A DNA stretch of 42,658 bases from Bacteroides sp. (GCA_015060705.1 SUXY01000025.1:1-42658); one strand, 5' to 3'; numbered from the stretch's first letter, positions 18,124-27,194 are shown. Numbers and translations: made by a program. The notes: generated by a model from the letters alone, not told the origin.

Positions 18124-18768
18124 TTAATAAGTAAATGTACGTTGGGTCATTCCTTCCTTATAAGTATATAGCTCAAACACAATGGTATCTCCTTTGTTCA
18201 GCTTTCCTTCATAATGCCAAAGAGGGACAGACAAATAATACTTCTGCATGAAACCTTCGACATCGTCCTTACGGTGATGGAAAAGGGTAAGGTGCAATGT
18301 TTGAGTGCCGTTGGCATTGGAAGTGATACCATTGTCGATGAATGACAATTCATGCTCCTTGTCTTTCACCATGACTTGCAGAACCATATTCAGATAATCA
18401 CCGCTTTGCCAAATGCTTTGAATACTAACCGGATCCATGTGGATGCTTCCGTACTCGTTTTCGGGTTTCGGAAGCGGAGAGATGACTTTCCAAAACGAAT
18501 AGGCAACGGCTTCTGAATCCGCAACGGGTGCAAACCGGCTGACTACCCGATAGAGAGAGTCGGCTGTCAGGCTATCTGGTCGGCTCCCTTCTTGTAGATG
18601 CCAAATTGTTCCTTCATCGGTGATAATCTGGGTACCGAAACCTTTGGAGTCGGTTCTCAGACAAGACATTTCGGTGATAAGGTCGGGGAATACATATTCT
18701 TCTTCGCCGCAGGCGGTCAGTAGCACGACGGCGAAGAGAATAAAATATCGTTTCAAAAGCAGTTTCAT
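18124..18768 (-). CDS. NigD-like lipoprotein
   Basis: This 214-residue protein has lipid Cys20 in LLTACGEEE. The mature N-terminus (ITEMSCLRTDSKGFG) and the C-terminal beta-domain (LHLTLFHHRKDDVEGFMQKYYLSVPLWHYE) match the Bacteroidetes NigD-like family (N-terminal OB and C-terminal beta-sandwich domains). NigD was named as a bacteriocin immunity-like protein, but most members have no tested function. It starts inside the stop of the acyltransferase gene (ATGA overlap), so the two are translationally coupled in the operon. Confidence 0.88.
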   Translation of the reverse strand: MKLLLKRYFILFAVVLLTACGEEEYVFPDLITEMSCLRTDSKGFGTQIITDEGTIWHLQEGSRPDSLTADSLYRVVSRFAPVADSEAVAYSFWKVISPLPKPENEYGSIHMDPVSIQSIWQSGDYLNMVLQVMVKDKEHELSFIDNGITSNANGTQTLHLTLFHHRKDDVEGFMQKYYLSVPLWHYEGKLNKGDTIVFELYTYKEGMTQRTFTY

Positions 18769-19922
18769 GCTTTGATGGCTTTCAAGTGGTTGATGGCCGG
18801 ATTGGCATACATGGTGAGCATGTAGTGGCGCAAGAAGTCCATGTCCTTGTTCGGCAAGTCAATCTTTTCCATTTGCTTGGCCAAATAGCCTTCGAATTGT
18901 GCCTTGTCTTCTTCGGTATACTTGTCGGCAAACTTGCTATCACCATTCAAGGCATCCATGGCGATGTAGTTGCATGGATAGAGGTGATAGTTCTGATGGA
19001 TATGCTTGTCAATCAGTTCGGCAATGACGGTGAACACTTCGGTCTTCGGAAGGTTGCGTGATTTGATTTCATCCAACTCATCGTTGATGCAAGCGGCGGT
19101 TTGGAAGTGGATGTGTCCTTTGTAACCATAGATACCAATCTGCATGTTGATCAAGTCATCGGCTTCGCTCTTCTTGAAGTTGGCATCATCACGTTTCTGT
19201 TGAGCTTCCTTGGCTTTCAAATAATCGCATGGGTCGAATTCGTAAGAAAGTGACAATGGTACGAGGTTCATTTCTTTCAGACGGTCGAAGATATCGCCTT
19301 CGCCACCCATCACCATCATCTTCAGGATACTGTCCTGAGTACGGTCGTTGGAATCCTTGGCACGTCCCTGACGTTGGGCAATCCAAATGTTTTCATGCTT
19401 TTGCGAGATGGCATAGTGCATGTAGCTGGACATGAGCATGGAAGACTTCAATTGTTCACGCAAGCCCAAACCACGCTTCACGATGAACGACTTGTTGATG
19501 CGGACAATCTTCTTGATCCATGGATAAATCAACAAGTTGTCGCCGATGGCGATTTCTACCGTATTCATACCATTTTCAATCAGTACAACCGACAAGAGGG
19601 CCGAGTCGAGCACAATGTCACGGTGATTGGAAATGAAGGTATAGTTGATGGACTTGTCCTTGATGGCGGAGCAATCGAATACCAATCCTTTGGCGCATTT
19701 CTGTACCAAGTCTTTCAGAAGTCTATAGAAGAAAGCCTTCTGGAAATCCAAGTTGGTCTTGCACTGACGCATTTGGGCAGCAATCATGTCGAAAGGAATG
19801 CCCGGCATCACTTGACCGACTACCGCCTTGAACATAGGGTCGGCAATCAGTTCTTCAAACACTTGTGGAAGCTCTTCGGGAGCATACGGACGAATTTCGT
19901 CAAATTCAGCAGGTATGTTCAT
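18765..19922 (-). CDS. Glycerolipid acyltransferase (PlsC-like superfamily)
   Basis: The protein has 385 residues and no signal peptide. The key motif is YTFISNHRDIVLDSALL (94-110). It resembles the acyltransferase NHxxxxD motif but has one extra residue between His100 and Asp106, and Asp102 is an alternative catalytic partner. A second block (NKSFIVKRGLGLREQLKSS, later IWIAQRQGRAKD) matches the glycerol-phosphate-binding motifs of the LPLAT superfamily. Bacteroidetes annotations often call this family 1-acyl-sn-glycerol-3-phosphate acyltransferase. The exact substrate, phospholipid or another lipid, is open. It follows ddl by 17 bp and overlaps the NigD-like gene. Confidence 0.85.
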   Translation of the reverse strand: MNIPAEFDEIRPYAPEELPQVFEELIADPMFKAVVGQVMPGIPFDMIAAQMRQCKTNLDFQKAFFYRLLKDLVQKCAKGLVFDCSAIKDKSINYTFISNHRDIVLDSALLSVVLIENGMNTVEIAIGDNLLIYPWIKKIVRINKSFIVKRGLGLREQLKSSMLMSSYMHYAISQKHENIWIAQRQGRAKDSNDRTQDSILKMMVMGGEGDIFDRLKEMNLVPLSLSYEFDPCDYLKAKEAQQKRDDANFKKSEADDLINMQIGIYGYKGHIHFQTAACINDELDEIKSRNLPKTEVFTVIAELIDKHIHQNYHLYPCNYIAMDALNGDSKFADKYTEEDKAQFEGYLAKQMEKIDLPNKDMDFLRHYMLTMYANPAINHLKAIKA

Positions 19923-19939
19923 AGCTATCTTATTTAAGG

Positions 19940-20920
19940 TTAATTGAATTTGTTCTCAATGATGTCGGTCATCACATCCTTGATGTCAAGGCCGGCGGCA
20001 CGTACTTGTTGAGGGATGAAGCTGGTAGCTGTCATACCCGGAGTGGTGTTGATTTCCAACAAGTTCACCTTTTCGCCTTCGGTGATGATGTAGTCGATAC
20101 GGATGATACCGTCGCAACCCAAGATGTCATAGATGGCTGAAGTGAGCAAGCGTACGCGCTCAGCGGTTTCTTCCGGAATACGGGCTGGGGTAATTTCGTC
20201 TACTTGACCATTGTACTTGGCGTCGTAGTCGAAGAACTCGTTGCTGGTTACTACTTCGGTAATCGGGAATACCACTTCCTTGTCCTTGGTCTTGTAACAA
20301 CCGCAAGTAATTTCTGTTCCTTGCATGAAAGCTTCAATCATTACTTCGTCGCTTTCGCCAAATGCTTTTTCGATAGCCGGTTGGATGTCTTCCTTGGTCT
20401 TTACCTTGGTAACACCGAAGCTGGAGCCTCCGGCATTCGGCTTGATGAAACAAGGCAAGCCTACCTTATTGATAACTTCTTCATCGAGGATTTCAAAACC
20501 TTTACGGAGAATCATCGATTCGGAGACACGGATACCGAAGCCTTTCAAGTATTGGTTGCAAGTGAACTTGTTGAATGTGATGGCAGACACCAATACATTG
20601 CAACTGGAATACGGAATGCCAATCAAGTCAAAATAACCTTGCAAGAGACCGTTTTCGCCCGGAGTACCATGGATGGTGATGTAAGCAAAATCGAAGTTCT
20701 TCTTTTCTCCGTTTTCCATGAAGCTGAAGTCGTTGCGGTCGATCGGAGTCTTTTCGCCATTAGGCAAAATGACTTCCCAACGCTTGCCTTCCATTTCTAC
20801 GATATAAAGATTGTATCTTTCTTTGTCGATGAAAGAATAGATGCCTTGTGCACTACGCAGAGATACCACGATTTCGCTAGAATCTCCACCAGCTACGATT
20901 GCTATGGTACGTTTTTTCAT
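19940..20920 (-). CDS. ddl: D-alanine--D-alanine ligase
   Basis: This 326-residue cytosolic ATP-grasp enzyme joins two D-alanines for the peptidoglycan stem. Motifs seen are ITIHGTPGENGLLQGYFDL near residue 80-100, KPNAGGSSFGVTKV (ATP-binding), MQGTEITCGCY, and the metal-binding C-terminal LLEINTTPGMTATSFIPQQ. Length is normal. It overlaps the pseudouridine synthase gene by four bases (ATGA) and precedes the acyltransferase gene by 17 bp. murF, which uses its product, is in the same window at 34.5 kb but in a separate transcript. Confidence 0.97.
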   Translation of the reverse strand: MKKRTIAIVAGGDSSEIVVSLRSAQGIYSFIDKERYNLYIVEMEGKRWEVILPNGEKTPIDRNDFSFMENGEKKNFDFAYITIHGTPGENGLLQGYFDLIGIPYSSCNVLVSAITFNKFTCNQYLKGFGIRVSESMILRKGFEILDEEVINKVGLPCFIKPNAGGSSFGVTKVKTKEDIQPAIEKAFGESDEVMIEAFMQGTEITCGCYKTKDKEVVFPITEVVTSNEFFDYDAKYNGQVDEITPARIPEETAERVRLLTSAIYDILGCDGIIRIDYIITEGEKVNLLEINTTPGMTATSFIPQQVRAAGLDIKDVMTDIIENKFN

Positions 20921-21987
20921 AATTCTCTATTGCTGATATAAGTTCTCCACTTGTCAATCAGTTCCACCATGTCGTCTGCTAACGGAGAGGTAAAGAACAT
21001 TTCTTCACCAGTACGTGGGTGAACAAATCCCAACGTCATGGCATGAAGTGCCTGACGCGGGCAAGTGTCGAAGCAGTTGTTTACAAATTGTTTATATTTA
21101 CTAAAGTGAGTTCCTTTCAGGATTTCGTGGCCTCCGTATCGTTCGTCGTTGAACAAGGTGTGACCGATGTGTTTCATGTGTACACGAATCTGGTGAGTGC
21201 GGCCTGTTTCCAATACACATTCCACGAGGGTAACATATCCCAATCGTTCCAATACCCGATAATGGGTCACGGCATGCTTCCCTTGGGTCGGGTCACTGAG
21301 CACGGCCATTTGCATGCGGTCTTTCGGATTTCGGCCAATGTTTCCCTCAATAGTTCCTTCGTCCTTTTCTACGGTTCCCCATACCACGGCATTGTATTTG
21401 CGCTTGGTGGTCTTGTTGAAGAACTGGAGGCCAAGATGAGTCTTGGCATCAGGTGTTTTAGCTACGACCAGCAATCCGGAAGTATCCTTGTCGATGCGAT
21501 GCACCAAACCCACTTGCGGGTCGTTCGGATCGTATTTCGGATTGTCTTTCAGATGCCAGGCAATGGCATTTACCAATGTTCCGTGGTAGTTTCCGCATCC
21601 TGGATGTACGACCAAGCCAGCCGGCTTATTGATGACCATTAAATCATCGTCCTCATAGACGATATTCAAAGGAATGTCTTCTGGAATAATGTCGTTTTCA
21701 TAGCGGGGACGATCCAGCATCAAGGTCAATACATCATAGGGCTTAACCTTGTAGCTGCTCTTGACAGGTTTGCCATTAGCCATGACGAATCCGGCATCTG
21801 CAGCTTTCTGAATGCGATTGCGCGAAGAATTGACAAGTCGTTCGAACAAGTATTTGTCGATACGAACTTGCTTCTGTCCCTTGTCTACGACTACACGGAA
21901 ATGTTCATAAAGTTCCGCTGGATTGTCGACTATCGGTTCAAGGTCGTCCAGATTATCATCCAATTCATCTTCTATGAAATCTTGCAT
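20917..21987 (-). CDS. rluD: RluA-family 23S rRNA pseudouridine synthase (RluD-like)
   Basis: The protein has 356 residues. It has an acidic N-terminal extension (about 1-28), an S4 RNA-binding domain (about 38-95, IDKYLFERLVNSSRNRIQKAAD), then the catalytic domain with GLVHRIDKDTSGLLVVAKT, in which Asp166 is the expected nucleophile, followed by THQIRVHM and NDERYGG. The S4 plus RluA layout is that of RluD-type enzymes that modify 23S rRNA helix 69. The exact site is inferred. It lies 18 bp after the PASTA gene and overlaps ddl. The PASTA-rluD-ddl order looks like a compact housekeeping operon. Confidence 0.94.
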   Translation of the reverse strand: MQDFIEDELDDNLDDLEPIVDNPAELYEHFRVVVDKGQKQVRIDKYLFERLVNSSRNRIQKAADAGFVMANGKPVKSSYKVKPYDVLTLMLDRPRYENDIIPEDIPLNIVYEDDDLMVINKPAGLVVHPGCGNYHGTLVNAIAWHLKDNPKYDPNDPQVGLVHRIDKDTSGLLVVAKTPDAKTHLGLQFFNKTTKRKYNAVVWGTVEKDEGTIEGNIGRNPKDRMQMAVLSDPTQGKHAVTHYRVLERLGYVTLVECVLETGRTHQIRVHMKHIGHTLFNDERYGGHEILKGTHFSKYKQFVNNCFDTCPRQALHAMTLGFVHPRTGEEMFFTSPLADDMVELIDKWRTYISNREL

Positions 21988-22005
21988 GTTGTTCGATTTT
22001 GAAGG

Positions 22006-22647
22006 TTAGAACCATGATTCGTCCACAATGGGCTTGCCGTCCTTGGAGGTGTTGAGGAACAAAGAATCGGTTCGGAGCGAATCGGTTTCCAATTCATCAT
22101 CGCCCACGAGAAGGGTTAGAACCGCTTCACGAGGTATCTTTTCCCCGGAAAACAATTCCTTGCCATTGTATTTCACACCATAAATCCAGTCTTTTTCTCC
22201 TTCGATGTATTCTGGCTCGGTCAGTTTGAAGCCGAGCGCACGAAGACGTGCTTCAGCCTGACGATAGGAGCTGTTGTCAATGATATCAGGGATTGCCACT
22301 TTGGGTACTTCACCTGTATTGATTGTCAGATAGATACTTCTTCCGATCTTGACTTTGGCGCCTCCAACCGGTTTTTGTTCCAAAATAGCACCTGCAGGCA
22401 TGCCTTTTACATAATTGGAATCTACAACAACGACCTTTAAATTCTTTTTGCTGAGTTCATTCTCGGCTTGTTGGAGGGGAAGTCCGTTGACGTTAGGGAC
22501 AATGATGGACTCTCCATGGTGTGTATAAGTATCCAACCAATGCAGTACTCCGAAAATCACGGCAATCACTACAAGGGGCATGGCTATTATGTTCAGCCAA
22601 AAAGCACGGTTATTCTTGAATGAAAAGAAATCTTTCAATGAAATCAT
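22006..22647 (-). CDS. PASTA-domain membrane protein
   Basis: The protein has 213 residues: a short cytosolic N-terminus, one membrane segment (about 17-38, FWLNIIAMPLVVIAVIFGVLHWL), then about 175 periplasmic residues with PASTA repeats. The first repeat is clear (IIVPNVNGLPLQQAENELSKKN with EQKPVGGAKVKIGRSIYLTIN) and the second diverged (VAIPDIIDNSSYRQAEARLRALG). PASTA domains bind peptidoglycan stem peptides or muropeptides. There is no kinase or penicillin-binding domain, so this is a stand-alone sensor or scaffold. It heads the operon that includes ddl, which fits a cell-wall link. Confidence 0.92.
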   Translation of the reverse strand: MISLKDFFSFKNNRAFWLNIIAMPLVVIAVIFGVLHWLDTYTHHGESIIVPNVNGLPLQQAENELSKKNLKVVVVDSNYVKGMPAGAILEQKPVGGAKVKIGRSIYLTINTGEVPKVAIPDIIDNSSYRQAEARLRALGFKLTEPEYIEGEKDWIYGVKYNGKELFSGEKIPREAVLTLLVGDDELETDSLRTDSLFLNTSKDGKPIVDESWF

Positions 22648-22672
22648 ATAATGCCTTAATTAAATTACGGGT

Positions 22673-22680
22673 CAAAGATA
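22673..22680 (-). promoter_or_regulatory. Probable -7 box for the PASTA-rluD-ddl operon
   Basis: On the minus strand the sequence reads TATCTTTG, matching TAnnTTTG, 26 bp before the PASTA start. The upstream TTTG is not clear. Confidence 0.4.
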
Positions 22681-22773
22681 CGATAAATTCGTTTTTGTTC
22701 CTATCTTTTATCGATTAATCTCTTTGGATTCAAAATGAATGAAGGGATATTTCTTATTTTAGGCTTTTTGATG

Positions 22774-22781
22774 TAACTTTG
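22774..22781 (+). promoter_or_regulatory. Probable -7 box for the GH20 gene
   Basis: TAACTTTG lies 29 bp before the ATG at 22811. No clear TTTG is seen 19-21 bp upstream. Confidence 0.4.
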
Positions 22782-22810
22782 AAGACGTAAATAAAAACTA
22801 AATTTAAATA

Positions 22811-25132
22811 ATGATAAGACAACTATTATTGGTATTCTGTTTAATTCTTACGTTAGATTCATCTTTGGTTGCCCAAGAGGTGAGTAAGCGCCCTTTGTCT
22901 TTGATCCCGTATCCTGTCACCGTATTGGAAGGGGAAGGAACTTTTGTCTTCACAGAGAAGACGACGGTTGCTTTGGAAGATAAGAATCTGGAAAAAATAG
23001 CTAGAGATTTTGTTGGGCTATTTGCGAAACCAGCCGGATTTACTCCAAAACTTAAAGTCGGAGGAAAGAGAGGGGAGGTGTTGATCAAGAAGGATGATAC
23101 TGTTCAAGAGGAAGGGTATGTACTAACCGTTACTCCTGAAAAGATTGTCATTAAGGCGGCAAGTAAGAGGGGAGCTTTCTATGCATTGCAGACACTTCGC
23201 CAATTATTGCCTACTGACATTGAAGGACATGAATATAAAGAAGGTGTGATTTGGAATGTTCCTGCAATCAATGTTACGGATGAACCTCGTTTCGGTTATC
23301 GAGGATTGATGGTGGATGTAGCTCGTCATTTCATCCCCAAAGATCATTTGTTGCGTATTATTGATACCATGGGGATGCTGAAATTCAATAAGTTGCATTT
23401 GCATTTGACGGATGATAATGGTTGGCGTTTGGAAATTAAGCAGTATCCTTTGTTGACTTCCATTGGTTCTAAAAAGGTGAAGCGGGAAGGACTGGTTTTT
23501 CCGGAACGTCGGAATGCTAGACAAGGAGAGCCGTTGGTGGATGGCGGATTTTATACCCAAGAGGATATCAAGGAAATTGTCGCTTATGCGGGCAATCGAC
23601 AAATAGAGGTGATTCCTGAAATCGCTATGCCGGGGCATAGCAATGCGGCATTGGCGGCTTATCCGTTGTTGGCTTGTCCGGTCATCGATAAGTATATTGG
23701 TGTCGTTCCTGGTTTGGGAGGTGACCATACTCGTTTTGCTTATTGTGCCGGAAACGACGAGGTCTTCACTTTCTTGCAGCATGTTATTGACGAAGTGGCC
23801 GAATTGTTCCCAACCCGATTCATTCATTTGGGAGGCGATGCCATTCATGATACCCATTGGGAGGAATGTCCGCTTTGTCGGGAACGGATGAAGAAGGAAG
23901 GCTTGGATGATGAGAATGATTTGTTGGGCTATTTTATGCGTCGTATAGATAGTTATGTACGTAGCAAAGGCCGTAAGGTCATGGGTTGGGAAGAAATCAT
24001 GGAAGCTAATCTGTCCAAAGGAGCAGTCGTGTTCGATTGGCATGGCTATGGTCATGGTGCTACAAAGGCGGGTAAGCAAGGTCATGATTTTGTTGTTGTG
24101 CCAACAGGAACAATGTATCTGAATCGTTATCAGGGACCTCAATGGCATGAACCCGTTTTGGCTTTCAGTGGCAATACGACTCTGAAGGATATTTATCAAT
24201 ATGAACCGATAGAACGTTATTGGACCATGTCGATGCGTTCGCATTTATTGGGAGTTCAGGCCGCTTTATGGACAGAGTTTTGTGAAAGTGAGGAAGATGT
24301 GGACTTGCTTTTGTATCCTCGATTAAGTGCTGTAGCTGAAGCGGCATGGAGTTTGCCGATTGTAAAGCGATGGGAGCGTTTCTTGGGAATGTTGGGGGCC
24401 CATCAAGAACGTTGGGCTGCAAAAGGTGTCAAGTCGTCTTCGGCCATTTATCATGTGCAGCATGAAGTAGTACCTAATTTTGGTGATTTGAAGGTAGCGT
24501 TGAGCTGTATTAGTCCAGAGGTTGAAATCCGATATACCACCGACGGCAGTGAGCCTCATGCCAATGCTTGGTTGTATCGTCGCCCATGGATTATAAAACA
24601 ATCGCAGACCTTGAAATGCGCTGCTTATAAAGATGGTAAACAAATGGGGCAGACATTGGTGTTGCCTATCCAAATGAATGGTATCACAGGAAAGAACATG
24701 CTGCGTAGTAATGCGGTAGAAAGACGATTGGTAAATGGAGTACGCGGTAGTTTGAAGAGTACCGATGGCGAATGGGCTTCGTGGACAAGAAATGATTCGA
24801 TTGCGCTAACCTTTGATGTGGGAAGCCGCAAAAAGATCAGCCGTGTTTCTTTGGGATGCTTGAATGATTATGGTTTGGGTATTCATCAACCGGAGAAGAT
24901 TGAGATATGGTTGTCGGATAATGATGTTCATTATTCAAAGGCAGCTGAGAAAAGATTCAATAAAGAAGAAATCTTTTGTGAAGGGCGTTTGATTAAAGAG
25001 TTGGATTTGCAATTTGAAGATGTGGCCCGATATGTTCGCTTGATAATAAAAGGGGTAGGGAAATGTCCGGAACTTCATGTACGTCCCGGGTTGGAAGCGC
25101 AGATTTATCTGGATGAAGTGTTGATAGAATAA
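22811..25132 (+). CDS. GH20 beta-N-acetylhexosaminidase-like protein lacking the catalytic Glu
   Basis: This 773-residue secreted protein has a signal peptide (1-21). Domains in order are GH20b-like N-terminal (about 27-160), GH20 barrel (about 165-510), Fn3-like/chitobiase C-terminal (about 560-635, VEIRYTTDGSEPHANAW) and an F5/8 type C-like sandwich (about 655-773). Substrate-binding elements are kept: GLMVDVARHF, KLHLHLTDDNGWRLEI, EIAMPGHSNAALAAYP, VQAALWTEF. The catalytic Asp-Glu pair, normally HxGGDE, reads HLGGDA: Asp343 is present but Glu344 is Ala (GCC at 23840-23842). The flanking spacing is unchanged, and the usual WRG motif reads DWHG. It may be inactive and sugar-binding, or use another acid. 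It is monocistronic. Confidence 0.92.
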   Translation: MIRQLLLVFCLILTLDSSLVAQEVSKRPLSLIPYPVTVLEGEGTFVFTEKTTVALEDKNLEKIARDFVGLFAKPAGFTPKLKVGGKRGEVLIKKDDTVQEEGYVLTVTPEKIVIKAASKRGAFYALQTLRQLLPTDIEGHEYKEGVIWNVPAINVTDEPRFGYRGLMVDVARHFIPKDHLLRIIDTMGMLKFNKLHLHLTDDNGWRLEIKQYPLLTSIGSKKVKREGLVFPERRNARQGEPLVDGGFYTQEDIKEIVAYAGNRQIEVIPEIAMPGHSNAALAAYPLLACPVIDKYIGVVPGLGGDHTRFAYCAGNDEVFTFLQHVIDEVAELFPTRFIHLGGDAIHDTHWEECPLCRERMKKEGLDDENDLLGYFMRRIDSYVRSKGRKVMGWEEIMEANLSKGAVVFDWHGYGHGATKAGKQGHDFVVVPTGTMYLNRYQGPQWHEPVLAFSGNTTLKDIYQYEPIERYWTMSMRSHLLGVQAALWTEFCESEEDVDLLLYPRLSAVAEAAWSLPIVKRWERFLGMLGAHQERWAAKGVKSSSAIYHVQHEVVPNFGDLKVALSCISPEVEIRYTTDGSEPHANAWLYRRPWIIKQSQTLKCAAYKDGKQMGQTLVLPIQMNGITGKNMLRSNAVERRLVNGVRGSLKSTDGEWASWTRNDSIALTFDVGSRKKISRVSLGCLNDYGLGIHQPEKIEIWLSDNDVHYSKAAEKRFNKEEIFCEGRLIKELDLQFEDVARYVRLIIKGVGKCPELHVRPGLEAQIYLDEVLIE

Positions 25133-25172
25133 AATAAGAGAGGCAAAGTTTGAACTTTGCCTCTCTTATTTT
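25131..25172. terminator. Bidirectional terminator between GH20 and rpmH
   Basis: A perfect 18-bp stem (AAAATAAGAGAGGCAAAG and complement, 6-nt loop) starts inside the GH20 stop codon and lies 15 bp from the rpmH stop. It has A/T-rich flanks suited to both strands. Confidence 0.88.
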
Positions 25173-25187
25173 ATCGTCTCCGATGAA

Positions 25188-25352
25188 TTACTTCTTAGTT
25201 GTACCATTGAATTCATCAGATACAGTCAATTTCTTACGACCTTTAGCACGACGGCTAGCCAATACGCGACGACCGTTTGCAGTTGCCATTCTTTCACGGA
25301 AACCGTGCTTGTTTTTTCTCTTTCTGTTAGAGGGTTGGAATGTTCTTTTCAT
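25188..25352 (-). CDS. rpmH: 50S ribosomal protein bL34
   Basis: This 54-residue basic protein starts [20 protein letters not shown] and continues [20 protein letters not shown], the unmistakable bL34 sequence. The tail [14 protein letters not shown] is a Bacteroidetes-type extension. It is part of the large ribosomal subunit. Codon use is the highly expressed type. It has its own promoter, divergent from that of efp. The rnpA-type neighbours common in other phyla are absent here, which is usual for Bacteroidetes. Confidence 0.97.
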   Translation of the reverse strand: MKRTFQPSNRKRKNKHGFRERMATANGRRVLASRRAKGRKKLTVSDEFNGTTKK

Positions 25353-25394
25353 TGCTATATACTATTTTATGTTATTATTCATCGTAACGGGCTG

Positions 25395-25425
25395 CAAAAT
25401 TAGTGACTTTTTTGAAATAAACAAA
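25395..25425 (-). promoter_or_regulatory. rpmH promoter, Bacteroidetes type
   Basis: Read on the minus strand, TTTG (25425-25422) is followed after 19 bp by TAATTTTG (25402-25395), matching the family consensus exactly. It lies 43 bp before the rpmH ATG. Confidence 0.8.
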
Positions 25426-25452
25426 GGGTGAGGCGAATTTTATGCTTTTCTT

Positions 25453-25484
25453 TTTGCGTTTTTTATTGATTTACATTACTTTTG
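25453..25484 (+). promoter_or_regulatory. efp promoter, Bacteroidetes type
   Basis: TTTG at 25453-25456 is followed after 20 bp by TACTTTTG at 25477-25484. The expected start is near 25491, giving a leader of about 60 nt. Confidence 0.8.
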
Positions 25485-25549
25485 CACTCGAATTCAGGAT
25501 GAAAAGCTGAAAATAATTAGATTAATAATCAAATATAAGCGAAAAAAGT

Positions 25550-26116
25550 ATGATTAACGCTCAAGACATTAAAATCGGAACAGCTATCCGTATGGACGGC
25601 AAATTGTATTTCTGTATTGACTTCTTGCACGTAAAGCCAGGTAAGGGTAACACATTTATGCGTACTAAGTTGAAAGACGTGGTTAACGGTTACGTATTGG
25701 AACGTCGTTTCAACATCGGTGAAAAGTTGGAAGATGTACGTGTAGAACGTCGTCCGTACCAGTATTTGTATATGGAAGGTGCTGATTACATCTTCATGAA
25801 CCAGGAAACTTTCGACCAAGTGCCTATCGCTAAGGAATTGATCACTGGTGTTGACTTCTTGATTGAAGGTATGGTTATTGATGTAGTATCTGACGCATCT
25901 ACTGAAACTATCCTTTATGGTGAATTGCCAGTAAAGGTTCAGTTGAAGATTACTTATACAGAACCGGGCTTGAAGGGTGATACAGCTACTAACACATTGA
26001 AGCCGGCAACTGTAGAATCAGGTGCAACTGTACGCGTTCCTTTGTTCATCAACGAAGGTGAAACTATCGAAATCGATACTCGCGACGGTTCATATGTAGG
26101 TCGTGTAAAGGCATAA
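25550..26116 (+). CDS. efp: Translation elongation factor P
   Basis: This 188-residue, three-domain protein frees ribosomes stalled at polyproline stretches. The N-terminal KOW-like domain carries the loop HVKPGKGNTF, whose tip Lys32 corresponds to the residue modified in other EF-Ps. Two OB domains follow, ending VRVPLFINEGETIEIDTRDGSYVGRVKA, the standard EF-P C-terminus. No EpmA/EpmB or YmfI-type modifying enzyme is in the window. It has its own canonical promoter and terminator, and codon use is strongly biased as in highly expressed genes. Confidence 0.98.
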   Translation: MINAQDIKIGTAIRMDGKLYFCIDFLHVKPGKGNTFMRTKLKDVVNGYVLERRFNIGEKLEDVRVERRPYQYLYMEGADYIFMNQETFDQVPIAKELITGVDFLIEGMVIDVVSDASTETILYGELPVKVQLKITYTEPGLKGDTATNTLKPATVESGATVRVPLFINEGETIEIDTRDGSYVGRVKA

Positions 26117-26137
26117 TCCGAACGATAATGAATAACG

Positions 26138-26174
26138 AAAAGGCGGAACTTGTTGCAAGTTCCGCCTTTTTTAT
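26138..26174 (+). terminator. Rho-independent terminator after efp
   Basis: A 15-bp stem (AAAAGGCGGAACTTG and complement) with a TTG-type 3-nt loop is followed by T residues, 21 bp after the efp stop. Confidence 0.92.
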
Positions 26175-26204
26175 GTTTCTTTGTCTTATTAATGAAGAAG
26201 CAGC

Positions 26205-27194
26205 ATGAGATATTCTTTTATTATACCCGTATACAATCGTCCCGATGAGGTCGATGAATTATTGGATAGCTTGACTCGTCAGACACTCCGCGATTTTGAA
26301 GTAATCGTGGTGGAGGATGGTTCGGCCATTCCTTGTCAAGAGGTGGTGGACAAATATGCCGATCGCTTGACTATACATTATTATTATAAGGAGAATTCCG
26401 GTCCTGGACAGACCCGTAATTATGGGGTAGAAAGAGCCAATGGAGAATACATGCTGATCTTGGACTCGGATTGTATCCTTCCAGAAGGGTATTTGCAAGC
26501 GGTTGAGGCCGAGCTTCAACGTAAGAAAGCAGATGCATTTGGCGGTCCCGACCGGGCACACGATTCCTTTACGGATGTACAGAAGGCTATCAATTATGCC
26601 ATGACTTCGTTCTTTACTACCGGTGGCATCCGTGGTGGAAAGAAGAAATTGGATAAGTTCTATCCCCGTAGCTTCAATATGGGAGTCCGGAAGGAGGTTT
26701 ACCAAGCTTTGGGTGGCTTCTCGAAGATGCGTTTTGGTGAGGATATTGATTTCAGTATCCGTATCTTTAAAGGTGGTTATGCTTGTCGGTTGTTCCCGGA
26801 GGCATGGGTATGGCACAAGCGCCGGACGGATTTGAAGAAGTTTTTCAAGCAAGTCCATAATTCGGGGATTGCCCGTATCAACCTTTATAAGAAGTATCCG
26901 GAATCATTGAAGCTGGTACATACACTTCCTGCCTTGTTTACGTTGGGAATAGCGTTCTTGTTGTTGGCTTCTCTCTTCTGGGGAGGTAGTTTGTCGTTGC
27001 TCGTTCTCTTTGCTTTGATAGTGTGTGTGGATTCCTCGTTGCAGAACAAGAGCTTGAAGATTGGCTTGTTGTCCGTGGCGGCTTCCTTCATTCAGCTCAC
27101 GGGCTATGGAACCGGTTTCCTTCGGGCCTGGTGGAAACGATGTGTATGCGGGAAAAGTGAATTTGCTGCTTTTGAAAAGAACTTTTATAATTAA
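26205..27194 (+). CDS. Family 2 glycosyltransferase with C-terminal membrane segments
   Basis: The protein has 329 residues. The GT-A domain (1-230) starts YSFIIPVYNRPDEVDELLDSL, has the nucleotide-sugar/metal motif LILDSDC (84-90), and GEDIDFSIRI with the late catalytic ED. Two hydrophobic segments follow at about 244-280 (ALFTLGIAFLLLASLFW and LSLLVLFALIVC), suggesting membrane attachment. The product is likely an inverting transferase for envelope glycan or glycolipid; donor and acceptor cannot be read. It starts 31 bp after the efp terminator and is followed after 17 bp by radC, so it heads the GT2-radC-MIP18-lpxH group. Confidence 0.92.
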   Translation: MRYSFIIPVYNRPDEVDELLDSLTRQTLRDFEVIVVEDGSAIPCQEVVDKYADRLTIHYYYKENSGPGQTRNYGVERANGEYMLILDSDCILPEGYLQAVEAELQRKKADAFGGPDRAHDSFTDVQKAINYAMTSFFTTGGIRGGKKKLDKFYPRSFNMGVRKEVYQALGGFSKMRFGEDIDFSIRIFKGGYACRLFPEAWVWHKRRTDLKKFFKQVHNSGIARINLYKKYPESLKLVHTLPALFTLGIAFLLLASLFWGGSLSLLVLFALIVCVDSSLQNKSLKIGLLSVAASFIQLTGYGTGFLRAWWKRCVCGKSEFAAFEKNFYN

